64,000 bases of DNA. Origin: Rhodospira trueperi. Its GTDB lineage: Bacteria; Pseudomonadota; Alphaproteobacteria; Rhodospirillales; Rhodospirillaceae. Location: contig NZ_FNAP01000003.1 in the NCBI RefSeq assembly GCF_900101965.1, forward strand, positions 1-64,000, read 5' to 3'. The position numbers and the translations under genes were made by a program. Below are positions 49,255 to 58,548 of the stretch, piece after piece (position 1 is the first letter of the stretch; every line of letters starts with the position of its first letter). Below the pieces are notes generated by a model that was given only the letters and a program-made list of their open reading frames with translations, did no database searches and was not told the DNA's origin.

Positions 49255-49979
49255 GGCACGTCGACGCTGGCGTAGTTGGCCAGATCGTGCTTCGGGCGAG
49301 TGTGACCCAGGGTCTCCCCGCCGGCGCGATAACACGCCAGTTCGGCGATGTTGGTGGCCTGATCGCCGATCCGTTCCAGGTTCTTGGCCACGAACAGCAA
49401 TTGGCTGCACACGCCGATCACGCGCGGATCCTCCATCATGTAAGTCAGCAGTTCCCGGAACAGGCTGGAATGGACGTTGTCCACCTCGATGTCCGCCTGC
49501 CAGACGGCGCGGGCGGACTCTGTGTCCCGGTCCAGATAGGCGCGCATGGCCCGGGCCAGCAAATCCCCCACCATGCGGCCCATGCGCTGGACCGACGCGC
49601 CGCTGAGGCCCGGTGGCGCGGCGGCCTCGGCCAGACCGCGCCGCGCCGCGCCCGCCACGTAGTCCCCGGCGCGCTCCAGCATGGTGGCGCAGCGCAGGCC
49701 GGCGACGATGCCGCGCAGGTCGTCGGCCACGGGCTGGCGCAGGGCCAGCAGGCGCACCGCCGTTTCATTGACCGCCTGTTCCAGGGCATCAACATCGGCA
49801 TCGGCCGCCGAGATGACCTGGGCTCGGTCCCGGTCCCGGCCGTCCAGGGCGGCCAGCGCCTGTGTCAGGTTGTCGCCGACGCGCCGCCCCATGTCGGCCA
49901 GCAGGGCGTCAAGGGCCGCCAGTTCATCGTCGAAGGCCCGAACGGTGTGAAGGTCTTGAGACGCGGGCGTGGTGTTCAT
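49251..49979 (-). CDS. phoU: PhoU-family phosphate-signalling protein
   Basis: Protein of 242 residues with two PhoU three-helix repeats. The metal-binding phrases are MLERAGDYVAGAARR and LFVAKNLERIGDQATNIAELA; the second is near-canonical (E-R-I-G-D-x-A-x-N-I-A-E). PhoU links the Pst phosphate transporter to the PhoR kinase and restrains uptake. Here no pst or phoBR genes are nearby, so it is an orphan copy or a displaced one. A perfect 8-bp dyad lies about 60 bases upstream of the start. Confidence 0.88.
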   Translation of the reverse strand: MNTTPASQDLHTVRAFDDELAALDALLADMGRRVGDNLTQALAALDGRDRDRAQVISAADADVDALEQAVNETAVRLLALRQPVADDLRGIVAGLRCATMLERAGDYVAGAARRGLAEAAAPPGLSGASVQRMGRMVGDLLARAMRAYLDRDTESARAVWQADIEVDNVHSSLFRELLTYMMEDPRVIGVCSQLLFVAKNLERIGDQATNIAELACYRAGGETLGHTRPKHDLANYASVDVP

Positions 49980-50036
49980 TCAGGGGCTGTCCGGCGCTTG
50001 GGGCGGGGCGTCGGGCCGTGGGCGCCCGAACGGAGC

Positions 50037-50057
50037 GGATGACTCGCAAAGTCATCC
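50037..50057. promoter_or_regulatory. Dyad GGATGACT-CGCAA-AGTCATCC upstream of phoU
   Basis: Perfect 8-bp arms and a 5-base centre, 58-78 bases upstream of the phoU ATG. It is not a Pho box that I recognise. It could be an operator or a leader hairpin. The rest of the gap (49980-50285) shows no gene. Confidence 0.4.
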
Positions 50058-50285
50058 TATATCAAAGGAAACGCCGGTGTTCAAAGCGATTGCCCGCGTC
50101 GAATCGCGTTCCGGACACCGGGCGTGGACCGATGATCGGCGGATGGGCGAGGCCGCATCCGGCACGTGTAAGCCTGCTTGGCTGTGAGAGAGCGAACCAC
50201 CAGGCGGCTGGTCACAGGACCACCGTCGGACAAACACACCGTGGCGGTTGTCCCTCCGCCACCCGCCCTTCCTCGCAACGCCGCC

Positions 50286-52475
50286 TCAGGTGGGATCGCC
50301 GCCCATGCGCCCGCGCGCCAGAATGTCGCGCTTGCCGACGTGGTTGGCGGCGCTGATGAATCCCTCCGCCTCCATGCGCTCGACGATGCGGGCGGAGCGG
50401 TTGTAGCCGATCTGTAGGCAGCGCTGGATGAAGCTGACCGAGACCTTATTCTCGCGCAGCACGAGGGCGACGGCCTGATCGTAAAGGTGATCGCCCGATC
50501 CCTCGAAGCCGACGTCGGCGTCGCCGCCGCCCGGGCCGCCCTCGTCCACCACCGGGGCGCCGTCCTCGTCCTCCTCGATGATGGAATGGACGTACTCCGG
50601 TTCCCCCTGCTCCTTGAGCTGAGCTACCAGGGCCTCGACCTCGTGATCGGAGACGAAGGCGCCGTGAATGCGCGCGATGCGTCCGCCGGCGGCCATGTAC
50701 AGCATGTCACCCTGACCGACGAGCTGCTCGGCCCCGGCCTCGCCGAGAATGGTGCGGCTGTCGATCTTGCTCGTCACCTGGAAGCTGATGCGGGTCGGGA
50801 AGTTGGCCTTGATGGTGCCGGTGATGACATCCACCGAAGGCCGCTGGGTCGCCATGATGAGGTGAATGCCGGCCGCCCGCGCCATCTGCGCCAGTCGCTG
50901 GATGACCGCCTCGATCTCCTTGCCGGCGACCAGCATCAGGTCGGCCATCTCGTCCACAATGACCACGATATAGGGCAGCGTCTTCAGGTCCATGGGCCGA
51001 TCCTCGACGATCGGCTCCTTGGCCTGACGGTCGTAACCGACCTGCACCTGCCGGGTGATGACCTCGCCGTTGGCCTGGGCTTCACGCATGCGGTGATTGA
51101 AGCCCTCGATGTTGCGCACGCCCACGGCCGACATGGCACGATAGCGGCTTTCCATTTCCCGCACCGCCCACTTCAGCGCCATGACCGCCTTGTTGGGGTC
51201 GGTGACCACGGGGGTCAGCAGATGCGGAATGCCGTCATAGACGGACAACTCCAGCATCTTGGGATCGACCATGATGAGCCGGCAGCGTTCCGGCGGCATG
51301 CGGGTCAGCAGCGACAGGATCATGGCGTTGATGCCCACCGACTTGCCGGACCCGGTGGTCCCCGCGATCAGCAGGTGCGGCATGCGCGCCAGATCGACCA
51401 CGAACGGCGCGCCGTCGATGCCCTTGCCCAGCGCCAGCGGCAGCTTGGCGGACGACGCGGCGAAGGCGTCGGCCTGAAGGATGCCCTTCAGATACACCGT
51501 CTCGCGGGTGTCGTTGGGCAGTTCGATGCCGATGACGCTGCGCCCCGGCACCACGGCGATGCGGGCGGTCACCGCGCTCATGGACCGCGCGATGTCGTCG
51601 GCCAGATTGATGACGGTGGACGACTTGGTACCCGGAATCGGCTCCAGTTCATACAGCGTGATGACCGGCCCCTGGTGGACCTGCATGATCTCGCCGCGCA
51701 CCTTGAAGTTGCGCAGAACGGTTTCCAGCGCCCGCGCCCGCTCGGCCAGCGCGGCCTCGTCCAGCACCCGTTCCGGATCACCGGCCGGATCCTGGAGCAC
51801 ATCCAGGGACGGCGGAGCGTATGTCGCCGTGGCGTCCGCGGCCGCACGGTCCAGCGCAGGACCGTCTTCCTCCGCTTCGGGCGCGTCGTCCTCCCAGTCC
51901 GGACGCTCCCAATCCGCCTCGTCGGCGGCCCCCTCGCCCTCACCCCAGCCGTCGTCCTGCCAGCCGGTTTCGGGATCGCCCGGATCGACATCGGCGGAGT
52001 TTTGGGGGTCTTCCGGAAGCGTGCCGTCGTCGCCCGCGTCGTCGTTTGCGTCGCCGGGGTCGGGCGTCCCGGCCAGCGCGGCCTGCGGCGCCCGGAACGG
52101 CACGGCTGGCGCGCCGACCGGCATCAAACGGTCGTCATCGCCCTCGCCCACCTCTGCCTCAGCCTCCGCCTCGCCGTCGCCCCGCGCTTCGCGCGCCGCC
52201 CGATGGGCGGCGTCGGCCCACTCGACGCCGGCCACGAAGGCAAAGGCCATGGCGGCCGCCGCGCCCTCGTCCCCCTGCCCGGTCCCGTAGGCCACCGTCT
52301 GGCCCTCGCGGCCGGGGTCAACCTCCACGTCCCATTCCCGGGCACCGTCCGGCCAGACGTGCTCGGTCATGCGGAACGGCATGTTGTTCAGGGCGCACCA
52401 AAGATTGAACTCGTCGGCGGTCAGAACATCCGCTTCGGCGATATCGTTGGACGGCGAGGGCGGTGTGACGGTCAT
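50286..52475 (-). CDS. ftsK: FtsK/SpoIIIE-type DNA translocase without membrane segments
   Basis: DNA-pumping ATPase of about 729 residues with complete motor parts. The alpha/beta motor has GTKSSTVINLADDIARSMS, Walker A IAGTTGSGKSVG (about 366-377) and Walker B VVIVDEMADLM. The C-terminal winged-helix gamma domain reads VSVSFIQRCLQIGYNRSARIVERMEAEGFI, which in relatives recognises KOPS. The N-terminal 240 residues hold no membrane span; instead there is a small folded-looking part (about 10-95) and a long Asp/Glu/Gly-rich linker. So it would be cytosolic, unlike the division protein FtsK. The start at 52475 has GGAAGGA upstream. Confidence 0.88.
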   Translation of the reverse strand: MTVTPPSPSNDIAEADVLTADEFNLWCALNNMPFRMTEHVWPDGAREWDVEVDPGREGQTVAYGTGQGDEGAAAAMAFAFVAGVEWADAAHRAAREARGDGEAEAEAEVGEGDDDRLMPVGAPAVPFRAPQAALAGTPDPGDANDDAGDDGTLPEDPQNSADVDPGDPETGWQDDGWGEGEGAADEADWERPDWEDDAPEAEEDGPALDRAAADATATYAPPSLDVLQDPAGDPERVLDEAALAERARALETVLRNFKVRGEIMQVHQGPVITLYELEPIPGTKSSTVINLADDIARSMSAVTARIAVVPGRSVIGIELPNDTRETVYLKGILQADAFAASSAKLPLALGKGIDGAPFVVDLARMPHLLIAGTTGSGKSVGINAMILSLLTRMPPERCRLIMVDPKMLELSVYDGIPHLLTPVVTDPNKAVMALKWAVREMESRYRAMSAVGVRNIEGFNHRMREAQANGEVITRQVQVGYDRQAKEPIVEDRPMDLKTLPYIVVIVDEMADLMLVAGKEIEAVIQRLAQMARAAGIHLIMATQRPSVDVITGTIKANFPTRISFQVTSKIDSRTILGEAGAEQLVGQGDMLYMAAGGRIARIHGAFVSDHEVEALVAQLKEQGEPEYVHSIIEEDEDGAPVVDEGGPGGGDADVGFEGSGDHLYDQAVALVLRENKVSVSFIQRCLQIGYNRSARIVERMEAEGFISAANHVGKRDILARGRMGGDPT

Positions 52476-52658
52476 GGGAGGCATCCTTCCAGGAACCGGC
52501 GCGGCTTTGGCACGGAGACAGGGTGGGCTCCGGCGCGGCGACACTGCCCCCCGCCCGGTCCCAAAGCGCGCTCAGGATCCACTCAGTGTCCACATGCTGT
52601 ATGAAAAGGGCCGCCTTGTCCACCACGCTTTGTGGCGAAGCCCGACGAACCGGTTTCG

Positions 52659-53126
52659 CTATCGCGGCAACTCGTAGGCCGCCACCAACAGCTTGTCCAC
52701 CGCGCCGTCGATATTGAACAGCGGCAGCACCAGCCGTTCCCAGGTCTGCGTCAAACCGTCGAAATCGGCGGTATACACACGCGAGACCGGAATATGTTCC
52801 GACACCACGCGGTCGTATTCGGCGCGGATGATGTCGCGGGCCCCATCCGGCAGCATGTCCACGGACTGGCCGGCCTTGTCGTCGCCGAACCGGCCGGCGA
52901 AGAACTTACTGTAGAAAGAGTAGGTGTAGGAGGCCATCGAGCCGGCCGGGTCCGGCTCCACCGCGATGACCACCAGATGGCCCATCCACGGCCGCAGATC
53001 GGCCGGATCGACATCGTCGGCCATTGGCGGGGTTTCGTCGCCGCACAGTCCGAGCCAGTAGTCGTAAAGACTTTTCAGTTGCGGGTGCCGCAGGACCAGG
53101 ACGAGACGACTCATGAAACCGGCCAT
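52659..53126 (-). CDS. PAS-domain protein (PAS_5-like)
   Basis: Protein of about 155 residues. The sequence follows the PAS_5 pattern: LKSLYDYWLGLCGDETPPMADDVDPADLRPWMGHLVVIAV, followed by YTYSFYSKFFAGRFG and LVLPLFNIDGAVDKLLVAAYEL. Such small PAS proteins are common in Rhodospirillales, ligand unknown; there is no output domain. The start is uncertain: ATGs at 53126 and 53114 and a GTG at 53216 are open, and none has a strong ribosome-binding site. Confidence 0.7.
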   Translation of the reverse strand: MAGFMSRLVLVLRHPQLKSLYDYWLGLCGDETPPMADDVDPADLRPWMGHLVVIAVEPDPAGSMASYTYSFYSKFFAGRFGDDKAGQSVDMLPDGARDIIRAEYDRVVSEHIPVSRVYTADFDGLTQTWERLVLPLFNIDGAVDKLLVAAYELPR

Positions 53127-53256
53127 TTCGTTGAGGGGAAATCGGGGCCGCGCCGCCTCCGACGCTCTTTTGGGTATCAGGGTCGAGACCGGAGTGACAA
53201 GGTTTTTTCCAGGCACCCAGACGGACGGACGAGGGCGAACGGGGGCGGACGGTCGG

Positions 53257-54114
53257 TCAGCCCGCCAGGTCCCGCGAGCGAGTCGCGGCGGCGGCCACCG
53301 CGCGGGTCATCAGGGGCGACAGACCGTCCTGCGCGGCCATCAGCACCTCCAGCGCCGCCGCCGTGGTGCCGCCCGGACTGGTGACGTTGCGGCGAAGGAC
53401 GCCCGGCTCGTCCTCGACCGTGTCCATCAGCGCCCCGGCGCCGCTTACGGTCGCCCGCGCCAGCCGCGCGGCCAGATCGGCCGGCAGCCCGGCCTCGACC
53501 CCGGCGGTCGCCAGACACTCGGTCAGCCAGAAGACATAGGCCGGGCCACTGCCCGACACCGCCGTTACGGCGTCCATCAGCGACTCGGTCTCCACCCACG
53601 CCAGATCGCCCACCGCGCGCAGCAGCGCGTCGCAGAGGGTTCGCGCGGTGTCGGAAACATGGGGATTGGCGCAGGCCACCGTCATGCCGCGATGGACCGC
53701 CGCCGGCGTGTTGGGCATGGCGCGGACCACCGGGGTGCCGTCACCGAACGCGGCCTCGAACCCGCCGATGTTCCGCCCGGCCGCCACCGAGAGGACGACG
53801 GTCCCGCCCCCGCCCAGATCGCGGTAGTCCGGCATGACCGCGTCCATCATCTGCGGCTTGACGGCCAGCACCAGCACATCCGGGCGCGCCTCGCCGGCCA
53901 AGGCCGACGGCGCCGCCACGGCCCGCACGCCGCCCAGTCCCTCGCTCAGCGCGGGGTCGATGACGGTCACATGGTCGGGAACAACCCCGTGGTCGAGCCA
54001 TCCGGTCAGCAGCGCCCCACCCATCTTCCCCCCGCCCACCAGCCAGAGCCGGGCGGCGGCCAGGGCGGCCTGCGATAGTGCGGCGATTTCGCCCGATGGG
54101 GGCGCCTCAGTCAT
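53257..54114 (-). CDS. proC: Pyrroline-5-carboxylate reductase
   Basis: Last enzyme of proline synthesis, 285 residues, NAD(P)H-dependent. The Rossmann motif is LVGGGKMGGALLTGWL near the N-terminus. Conserved phrases are VVRAMPNTPAAVHRGMT and the C-terminal dimer domain with TAVSGSGPAYVFWLTE and VTSPGGTTAAALEVL. It begins four bases after the ybjN stop, forming the ybjN-proC pair seen in many alphaproteobacteria. The purine-rich end of ybjN supplies the ribosome-binding site. Confidence 0.95.
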   Translation of the reverse strand: MTEAPPSGEIAALSQAALAAARLWLVGGGKMGGALLTGWLDHGVVPDHVTVIDPALSEGLGGVRAVAAPSALAGEARPDVLVLAVKPQMMDAVMPDYRDLGGGGTVVLSVAAGRNIGGFEAAFGDGTPVVRAMPNTPAAVHRGMTVACANPHVSDTARTLCDALLRAVGDLAWVETESLMDAVTAVSGSGPAYVFWLTECLATAGVEAGLPADLAARLARATVSGAGALMDTVEDEPGVLRRNVTSPGGTTAAALEVLMAAQDGLSPLMTRAVAAAATRSRDLAG

Positions 54115-54118
54115 GGGC

Positions 54119-54619
54119 TCAGGCCTCGCCCACCGTGTCCAGCATGGCGGCGGCGATGGCTTCGGCCGGCGACTTCCCGCCCCAGATGACGAACTGGAAG
54201 GCGGGATAGAAACGGTCGCACTCCGACACCGCGATCTCCATCAGGTCGCGCACCTCTTCCGGCGCGATGCGGCGGTCGGACAGCAAAACGGTATGCCGGA
54301 ACATCGGCGAGCCTTCATCGCTCCACAGCGCGAAGTGTCCCAGCCACAGACGCTCATTCAGATGGGCCAGCAACTCGAACACCGAAGAGCGGCGGCCGTC
54401 CGGAACCCGCATGTCGAAGGCGCAGGACAGGTGCAAGGCCGACAGTTCCTCCGACCACGCCAGAAACAGGCCGAGCGTGCACCACTGGCTCGGCACCTCG
54501 ACCACCATCTCGTCCTCGCCGCGCCGGTCAAACACCCAATCCTTCACGGACAGGAACTGTTCGACCATATCAAGGGGATTGGCGGAGGTTTCTTCCACGC
54601 GAATGGCCGTGGCGGTCAT
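54119..54619 (-). CDS. ybjN: YbjN-domain protein
   Basis: Protein of 166 residues in the YbjN family (type III secretion chaperone-like fold). Recognisable are the start NPLDMVEQFLSVKDWVFDRR, LGHFALWSDEGSPMFRHTVLL, and the end CDRFYPAFQFVIWGGKSP with the family's F-P-A-F-Q-F-V-x-W-G-K. The function is unclear; it has been linked to stress and motility in E. coli. GGGAGGG precedes the ATG. It is the first gene of the ybjN-proC unit. Confidence 0.88.
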   Translation of the reverse strand: MTATAIRVEETSANPLDMVEQFLSVKDWVFDRRGEDEMVVEVPSQWCTLGLFLAWSEELSALHLSCAFDMRVPDGRRSSVFELLAHLNERLWLGHFALWSDEGSPMFRHTVLLSDRRIAPEEVRDLMEIAVSECDRFYPAFQFVIWGGKSPAEAIAAAMLDTVGEA

Positions 54620-54957
54620 GGCACCCTCCCAACGCTACGCCCCCTGATCGCGAGGGGACTGGCGGAGAACCGCTCCGGAACACCACACCCGTCATCGACC
54701 CGGGCGCACGTTCGGGTCTCCGTCCTCCGAAACCGGTTGGGACACACCCCGACCGGGCGCTTTCCCAACATATGGGGCCTTTCAGCATCCAGACCCACAA
54801 CTACACCTTGCCAAACCCTTGGCCGTCTGACAAGGGGGCAGACCGTTCAGGACCACGCGTTCCCAAGACACGCCAAACGGCCCGACACATCTTCAAGTAA
54901 CAGGAGAACGGGGGCATTGCAAGGCCTAGAAAACTATATCTTATGGCCGAGTCGCCC
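54620..54957. other. Intergenic stretch between ybjN and livF
   Basis: About 340 bases with no gene that I can support. It must contain the ybjN-proC promoter (minus strand) and the end of the liv operon. Just after the livF stop there is a small AT-rich block (54920-54945) flanked by GGCC copies, but no convincing intrinsic terminator. Confidence 0.5.
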
Positions 54958-55659
54958 CTATAACCCCAGATAGGCCGTTTTTACCCGTTCGTTCTCAAGC
55001 AGGGCGCGGCCGCTGTCGGCCAGCACCACCCGGCCCGTCTCCAGCACATAGCCCCGAGTGGCGATGCCCAGCGCGGCATAGGCGTTCTGTTCCACCAGGA
55101 AGATGGTGGTGCCGTGGTCCTTCAGCAGCCGGATGGTGTCGAAAATCTCGCTCACCAGCAGGGGCGCGAGCCCCATCGACGGCTCGTCCAGCAGCAACAG
55201 GCGCGGATGCGACATCAGCGCGCGCGAGATCGCCAGCATCTGTTGCTGTCCGCCGGAGAGAGTCCCGGCCGGTTGTTTGCGCTTTTCCTTCAGGATGGGA
55301 AAGCGCGTGTACATGCGCTCCAGGTCGTCGGCCACCTTGGGACCGCGCCGCCGGAAGGCGCCCAGGCGCAGATTGTCCTCCACCGACAGCGGGCCGAACA
55401 TCTGGCGGCCCTCCGGCACCTGGGCGATGCCCAACTTGACCCGGCGGTGGGAGGACGCCCGCGTGATGTCGCGCCCGTCGAACAGGATGCGCCCGGCGCT
55501 GACCGGCTGCACGCCGGAGACGCACCGCAACAGCGTGGTCTTGCCGGCGCCGTTGGCGCCGACGAGGGAGACCAGTTCCCCCTCCCCGATGGACAGGTCC
55601 ACGCCGTCGAGCGTCTGAATGCGGCCGTAGTGGCTGGACAGGCCCTCAATCTGCAACAT
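54958..55659 (-). CDS. livF: Branched-chain amino-acid ABC transporter ATPase LivF
   Basis: ABC ATPase of 233 residues, the standard LivF length. It opens with LSSHYGRIQTLDGVDL; Walker A is GANGAGKTT, the signature is LSGGQQQMLAISRAL, and Walker B is LLLLDEPSMGLAP. VPEGRQMFGPLSVEDNLRLGA is diagnostic for LivF. It pairs with LivG to drive uptake. Last gene of livJHMGF, 15 bases after livG. Confidence 0.95.
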   Translation of the reverse strand: MLQIEGLSSHYGRIQTLDGVDLSIGEGELVSLVGANGAGKTTLLRCVSGVQPVSAGRILFDGRDITRASSHRRVKLGIAQVPEGRQMFGPLSVEDNLRLGAFRRRGPKVADDLERMYTRFPILKEKRKQPAGTLSGGQQQMLAISRALMSHPRLLLLDEPSMGLAPLLVSEIFDTIRLLKDHGTTIFLVEQNAYAALGIATRGYVLETGRVVLADSGRALLENERVKTAYLGL

Positions 55660-55674
55660 GACGCGGCCTCCCCC

Positions 55675-56433
55675 TCACACGTTGCCCAGGTAGGCGGCCA
55701 CGACGGCCGGGTTGTTGCGCACCTCCTCCGGCGTGCCCTGGGCCAGCTTGCGGCCGTGGTCCAGCACCAGGATATGGTCCGAAATGCCCATCACCAGCTT
55801 CATGTCGTGCTCGACCAGCACCACCGTGACACCGGAGCGGGCGACGGCGACGATCACGTCGTCGATCTCCTTGGTCTCGCGTTCGTTCAGGCCGGCGGCC
55901 GGCTCGTCCAGCAACAGCAGGCGCGGTTCCGCCGCCAGGGCGCGGGCGATTTCCAGGCGCTTGAGCGCGCCATACGGCATCGTGCCGGCGTCGGCGTCGA
56001 TGTCGGCGCCCAGGCCGACCATGTCCATCAGCTCGATGCAGCGCTTGCGCGCCGCCCGGTCGCCCCGGACGATCATCGGCAGCCGCAGCATGCAGGCCAG
56101 CAGGTTGGTGTTCAGGTGCAGATGGCGGCCGACCATCACGTTCTCGACGGCCGTCATGTTCATCATGATGCGCAGGTTCTGGAATGTCCGCGACAGGCCC
56201 ATGCGGGCGAGGTCGTGCGGCCGCTTGCCGGCGATCTGGACGTCGTCCAGATAGATCGCCCCGGCGCTGGGCCGATACAGCCCGGTGATGAGGTTGAACA
56301 GCGTCGTCTTGCCGGCGCCGTTGGGACCGATGATGGAATGGATGGTGCCGGCATCAATGGCGAAATCCAGATCCTGGATGGCCTGCACACCACCGAAATG
56401 GATGCTCAGATTCTCGACCCGTAACAGACTCAT
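55675..56433 (-). CDS. livG: Branched-chain amino-acid ABC transporter ATPase LivG
   Basis: ABC ATPase of 252 residues. Walker A is GPNGAGKTT, Walker B LLLLDEPAAGLN, and the LivG phrases include SIHFGGVQAIQDL, ITGLYRPSAGAI, GLSRTFQNLRI and the C-terminal VVAAYLG. The signature loop reads MPYGALKRLEIARAL, the usual YG form of LivG. Its start overlaps the livM stop as ATGA. Confidence 0.95.
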   Translation of the reverse strand: MSLLRVENLSIHFGGVQAIQDLDFAIDAGTIHSIIGPNGAGKTTLFNLITGLYRPSAGAIYLDDVQIAGKRPHDLARMGLSRTFQNLRIMMNMTAVENVMVGRHLHLNTNLLACMLRLPMIVRGDRAARKRCIELMDMVGLGADIDADAGTMPYGALKRLEIARALAAEPRLLLLDEPAAGLNERETKEIDDVIVAVARSGVTVVLVEHDMKLVMGISDHILVLDHGRKLAQGTPEEVRNNPAVVAAYLGNV

Positions 56434-57464
56434 CGCCGCGCCCCCCGGCGCCGCGCCAGTCCGGACAGGGTCGGCACCAGCCCCCTGGGCATGAAGATCA
56501 TCACGGTCATCATGATCAGGCCCAGGATCATGTGTTCATAGCTGGCGAAGTCGGCCAGAAGCTGGGGCAGCACCGTCAGAACGGCCGCGCCCACCAAGGC
56601 CCCGAAGGTGGAGGCCATGCCGCCGAACACCACCATGGTGACGAACAGGATGGAGTGGAAGAAGCTCGCCTTCTCCGGGGTGACGAACTCCGAGAAGTGC
56701 GCCGCGAGCGAGCCGGCCACGGAGGCCATCACCGCCGACAGCACGAACACCATGACCTTGTAGCGGGTGGTGTCTACGCCGGCCACCTCCGCCGCCACCT
56801 CGGCGCCGTGCAGGCCGCGCAGGGCGCGCCCCACCGGGCTGTCGATGACGTTCAGCGAAATCCAGATGGCGAGGACCAGGAAAGCGGCGACGATCCAGTA
56901 CCAGATTTGGCCGCCGTAAAGCTCCACGCCCCAGACCTCCATCGCCGGCACGTACATGCCGTCCGGCCCGCCGGTCAGCCAGGCCTCGCGGCTGATGACG
57001 ATGTTGATGATGACACCCACACCCAGCGTCGCCATGGCCAGATAGTGCCCCGATAGCCGCAGGATGGGCCGGGCCATGATATAGGCCAAGAGGCCGACGC
57101 CGAGCGCGCCCAGCGGCATCGCCAGCGCCCCGTGCAGGCCGTACCGCGACGTCAGGATGGCCGACGCGTAGGCCCCCAGCGCGAAAAAGCCGGCGTGGCC
57201 CAGACTGATCTGGCCGGCATAGCCGATCAGCAGGTTGAGACCGATGACCACGATGGCGTTGATGCCGATGGTGATGGCCACGTCGTATTGATAGTTGTTG
57301 GCCAGCACCAGCGGCAGCACGGCGATGACGAGCAACAGCGCCAGCATGCCGCCGACGCGCTCCGACATCAGCATCTGCAAGGGGCTCGCCCGCGTGCCCA
57401 GGCGCCGGGTGTAGGTCTGCTTCTTGCGGTGCTTGCTGTAGCCGCTGGGCCTGATGTCCGCCAT
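56430..57464 (-). CDS. livM: Branched-chain amino-acid ABC transporter permease LivM
   Basis: Membrane permease of 344 residues with eight to nine predicted segments. Typical phrases are NLLIGYAGQISLGHAGFFALGAYASAIL, GHYLAMATLGVGVIINIV and GGMASTFGALVGAAVL, each near its usual place. The cytosolic start (1-38) is basic (YSKHRKKQTYTRR). It forms the channel with LivH. It lies 12 bases after the livH stop. Confidence 0.94.
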   Translation of the reverse strand: MADIRPSGYSKHRKKQTYTRRLGTRASPLQMLMSERVGGMLALLLVIAVLPLVLANNYQYDVAITIGINAIVVIGLNLLIGYAGQISLGHAGFFALGAYASAILTSRYGLHGALAMPLGALGVGLLAYIMARPILRLSGHYLAMATLGVGVIINIVISREAWLTGGPDGMYVPAMEVWGVELYGGQIWYWIVAAFLVLAIWISLNVIDSPVGRALRGLHGAEVAAEVAGVDTTRYKVMVFVLSAVMASVAGSLAAHFSEFVTPEKASFFHSILFVTMVVFGGMASTFGALVGAAVLTVLPQLLADFASYEHMILGLIMMTVMIFMPRGLVPTLSGLARRRGARR

Positions 57465-57476
57465 GATCGCCGCCCC

Positions 57477-58361
57477 CTAGACCCGCTCGGTGCCGCGCTT
57501 GCCGAACAACCCGCTCGGCATCAGGAACAGCACGCCCAGGATGACCACGAAGGCCATGGCGTCCTTGTAGTCGGACGAAATGTACCCGGCCCCCAGGCTT
57601 TCAATGATCCCCAGCAGCAGGCCGCCGACGATGGCGCCCAGGCCGCTGCCCAGCCCGCCCAGGATGGCGGCGGCGAAGCCTTTCAGGCCCAGCATGATGC
57701 CGACCTCGAAATGGGTCGCGGTGATGGGCGCGATCAGGATGCCGGCAATGGCGCCCAGCAGGGCCGACAGGCCGAAGCTCAGCAACAGCACGAAATTCAC
57801 GTTGATGCCCATCAGGCGCGCGGCCAGCCGGTTGTGACTGGTGGCCAGGATCGCCTTGCCCAGCAGGGTGTAATTGAAAAAGACGTGCAGCAAGAGGACG
57901 ATCAGCGCCGTGGTGCCCAGAATCCAGAGGCTCTGCGGCATGATCGTCGCCCCCATCAGGTCGAGGGGCTCGTTGCCGGAGAACGCCGGCAGCGCGTGCA
58001 AATCCTTGCCCAAGGTGACGCTGGTCAGACCGCGCAGGAAAATCGCGGCGCCAATGGTGATGATGATCAGGGTCACGACGTTGGCGTTGCGCACCGGCTC
58101 GATGGCCAGCTTCTCCAGCAGCAGACCGACGAGCATCGTCAGCCCCACCGCCCCCAGCACGGCCAGCGGCAGGTCGATCCCCTGACTGAGCAGGACCCAT
58201 GTGACCATGCCGCCCAGCATGACGAACTCGCCCTGGGCGAAGTTGATGACGTGGCTGGCGTTGTAGATCAGCGCGAATCCCAGCGCCACGAGGGCGTAGA
58301 TCGCGCCGCTGGTGACACCGGACAGCAGGAATTGGAGGAGTTCGACGAACGCGGGGGGCAT
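57477..58361 (-). CDS. livH: Branched-chain amino-acid ABC transporter permease LivH
   Basis: Membrane permease of 294 residues, standard for LivH. It has LLSGVTSGAIYALVALGFALIYNASHVINFAQGEFVMLGG near the start (quoted here in part: ALIYNASHVINFAQGEF), LGKAILATSHNRLAARLMGI and GLGSGLGAIVGGLLLGIIES. The start at 58361 (MPPAFVELLQ) is where homology begins; the open frame extends further upstream without similarity. Confidence 0.94.
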   Translation of the reverse strand: MPPAFVELLQFLLSGVTSGAIYALVALGFALIYNASHVINFAQGEFVMLGGMVTWVLLSQGIDLPLAVLGAVGLTMLVGLLLEKLAIEPVRNANVVTLIIITIGAAIFLRGLTSVTLGKDLHALPAFSGNEPLDLMGATIMPQSLWILGTTALIVLLLHVFFNYTLLGKAILATSHNRLAARLMGINVNFVLLLSFGLSALLGAIAGILIAPITATHFEVGIMLGLKGFAAAILGGLGSGLGAIVGGLLLGIIESLGAGYISSDYKDAMAFVVILGVLFLMPSGLFGKRGTERV

Positions 58362-58548
58362 GGAGGAATCCGTTGGCGGGTCGATCCGGCGCGCGCGCCG
58401 GCGACAGATGCCACGCGACTCGCGCGCCGGCACGGTGCCGCACCGGCGCGCGTCTCGCAAGGGGGATATGTGGGCGGTTGCTGGAAACGCCGCGCCCGTT
58501 CCCGACGGATCGGGCCGGGTCGGCTCCGGCCCGCCGCTCGGATCGGGG

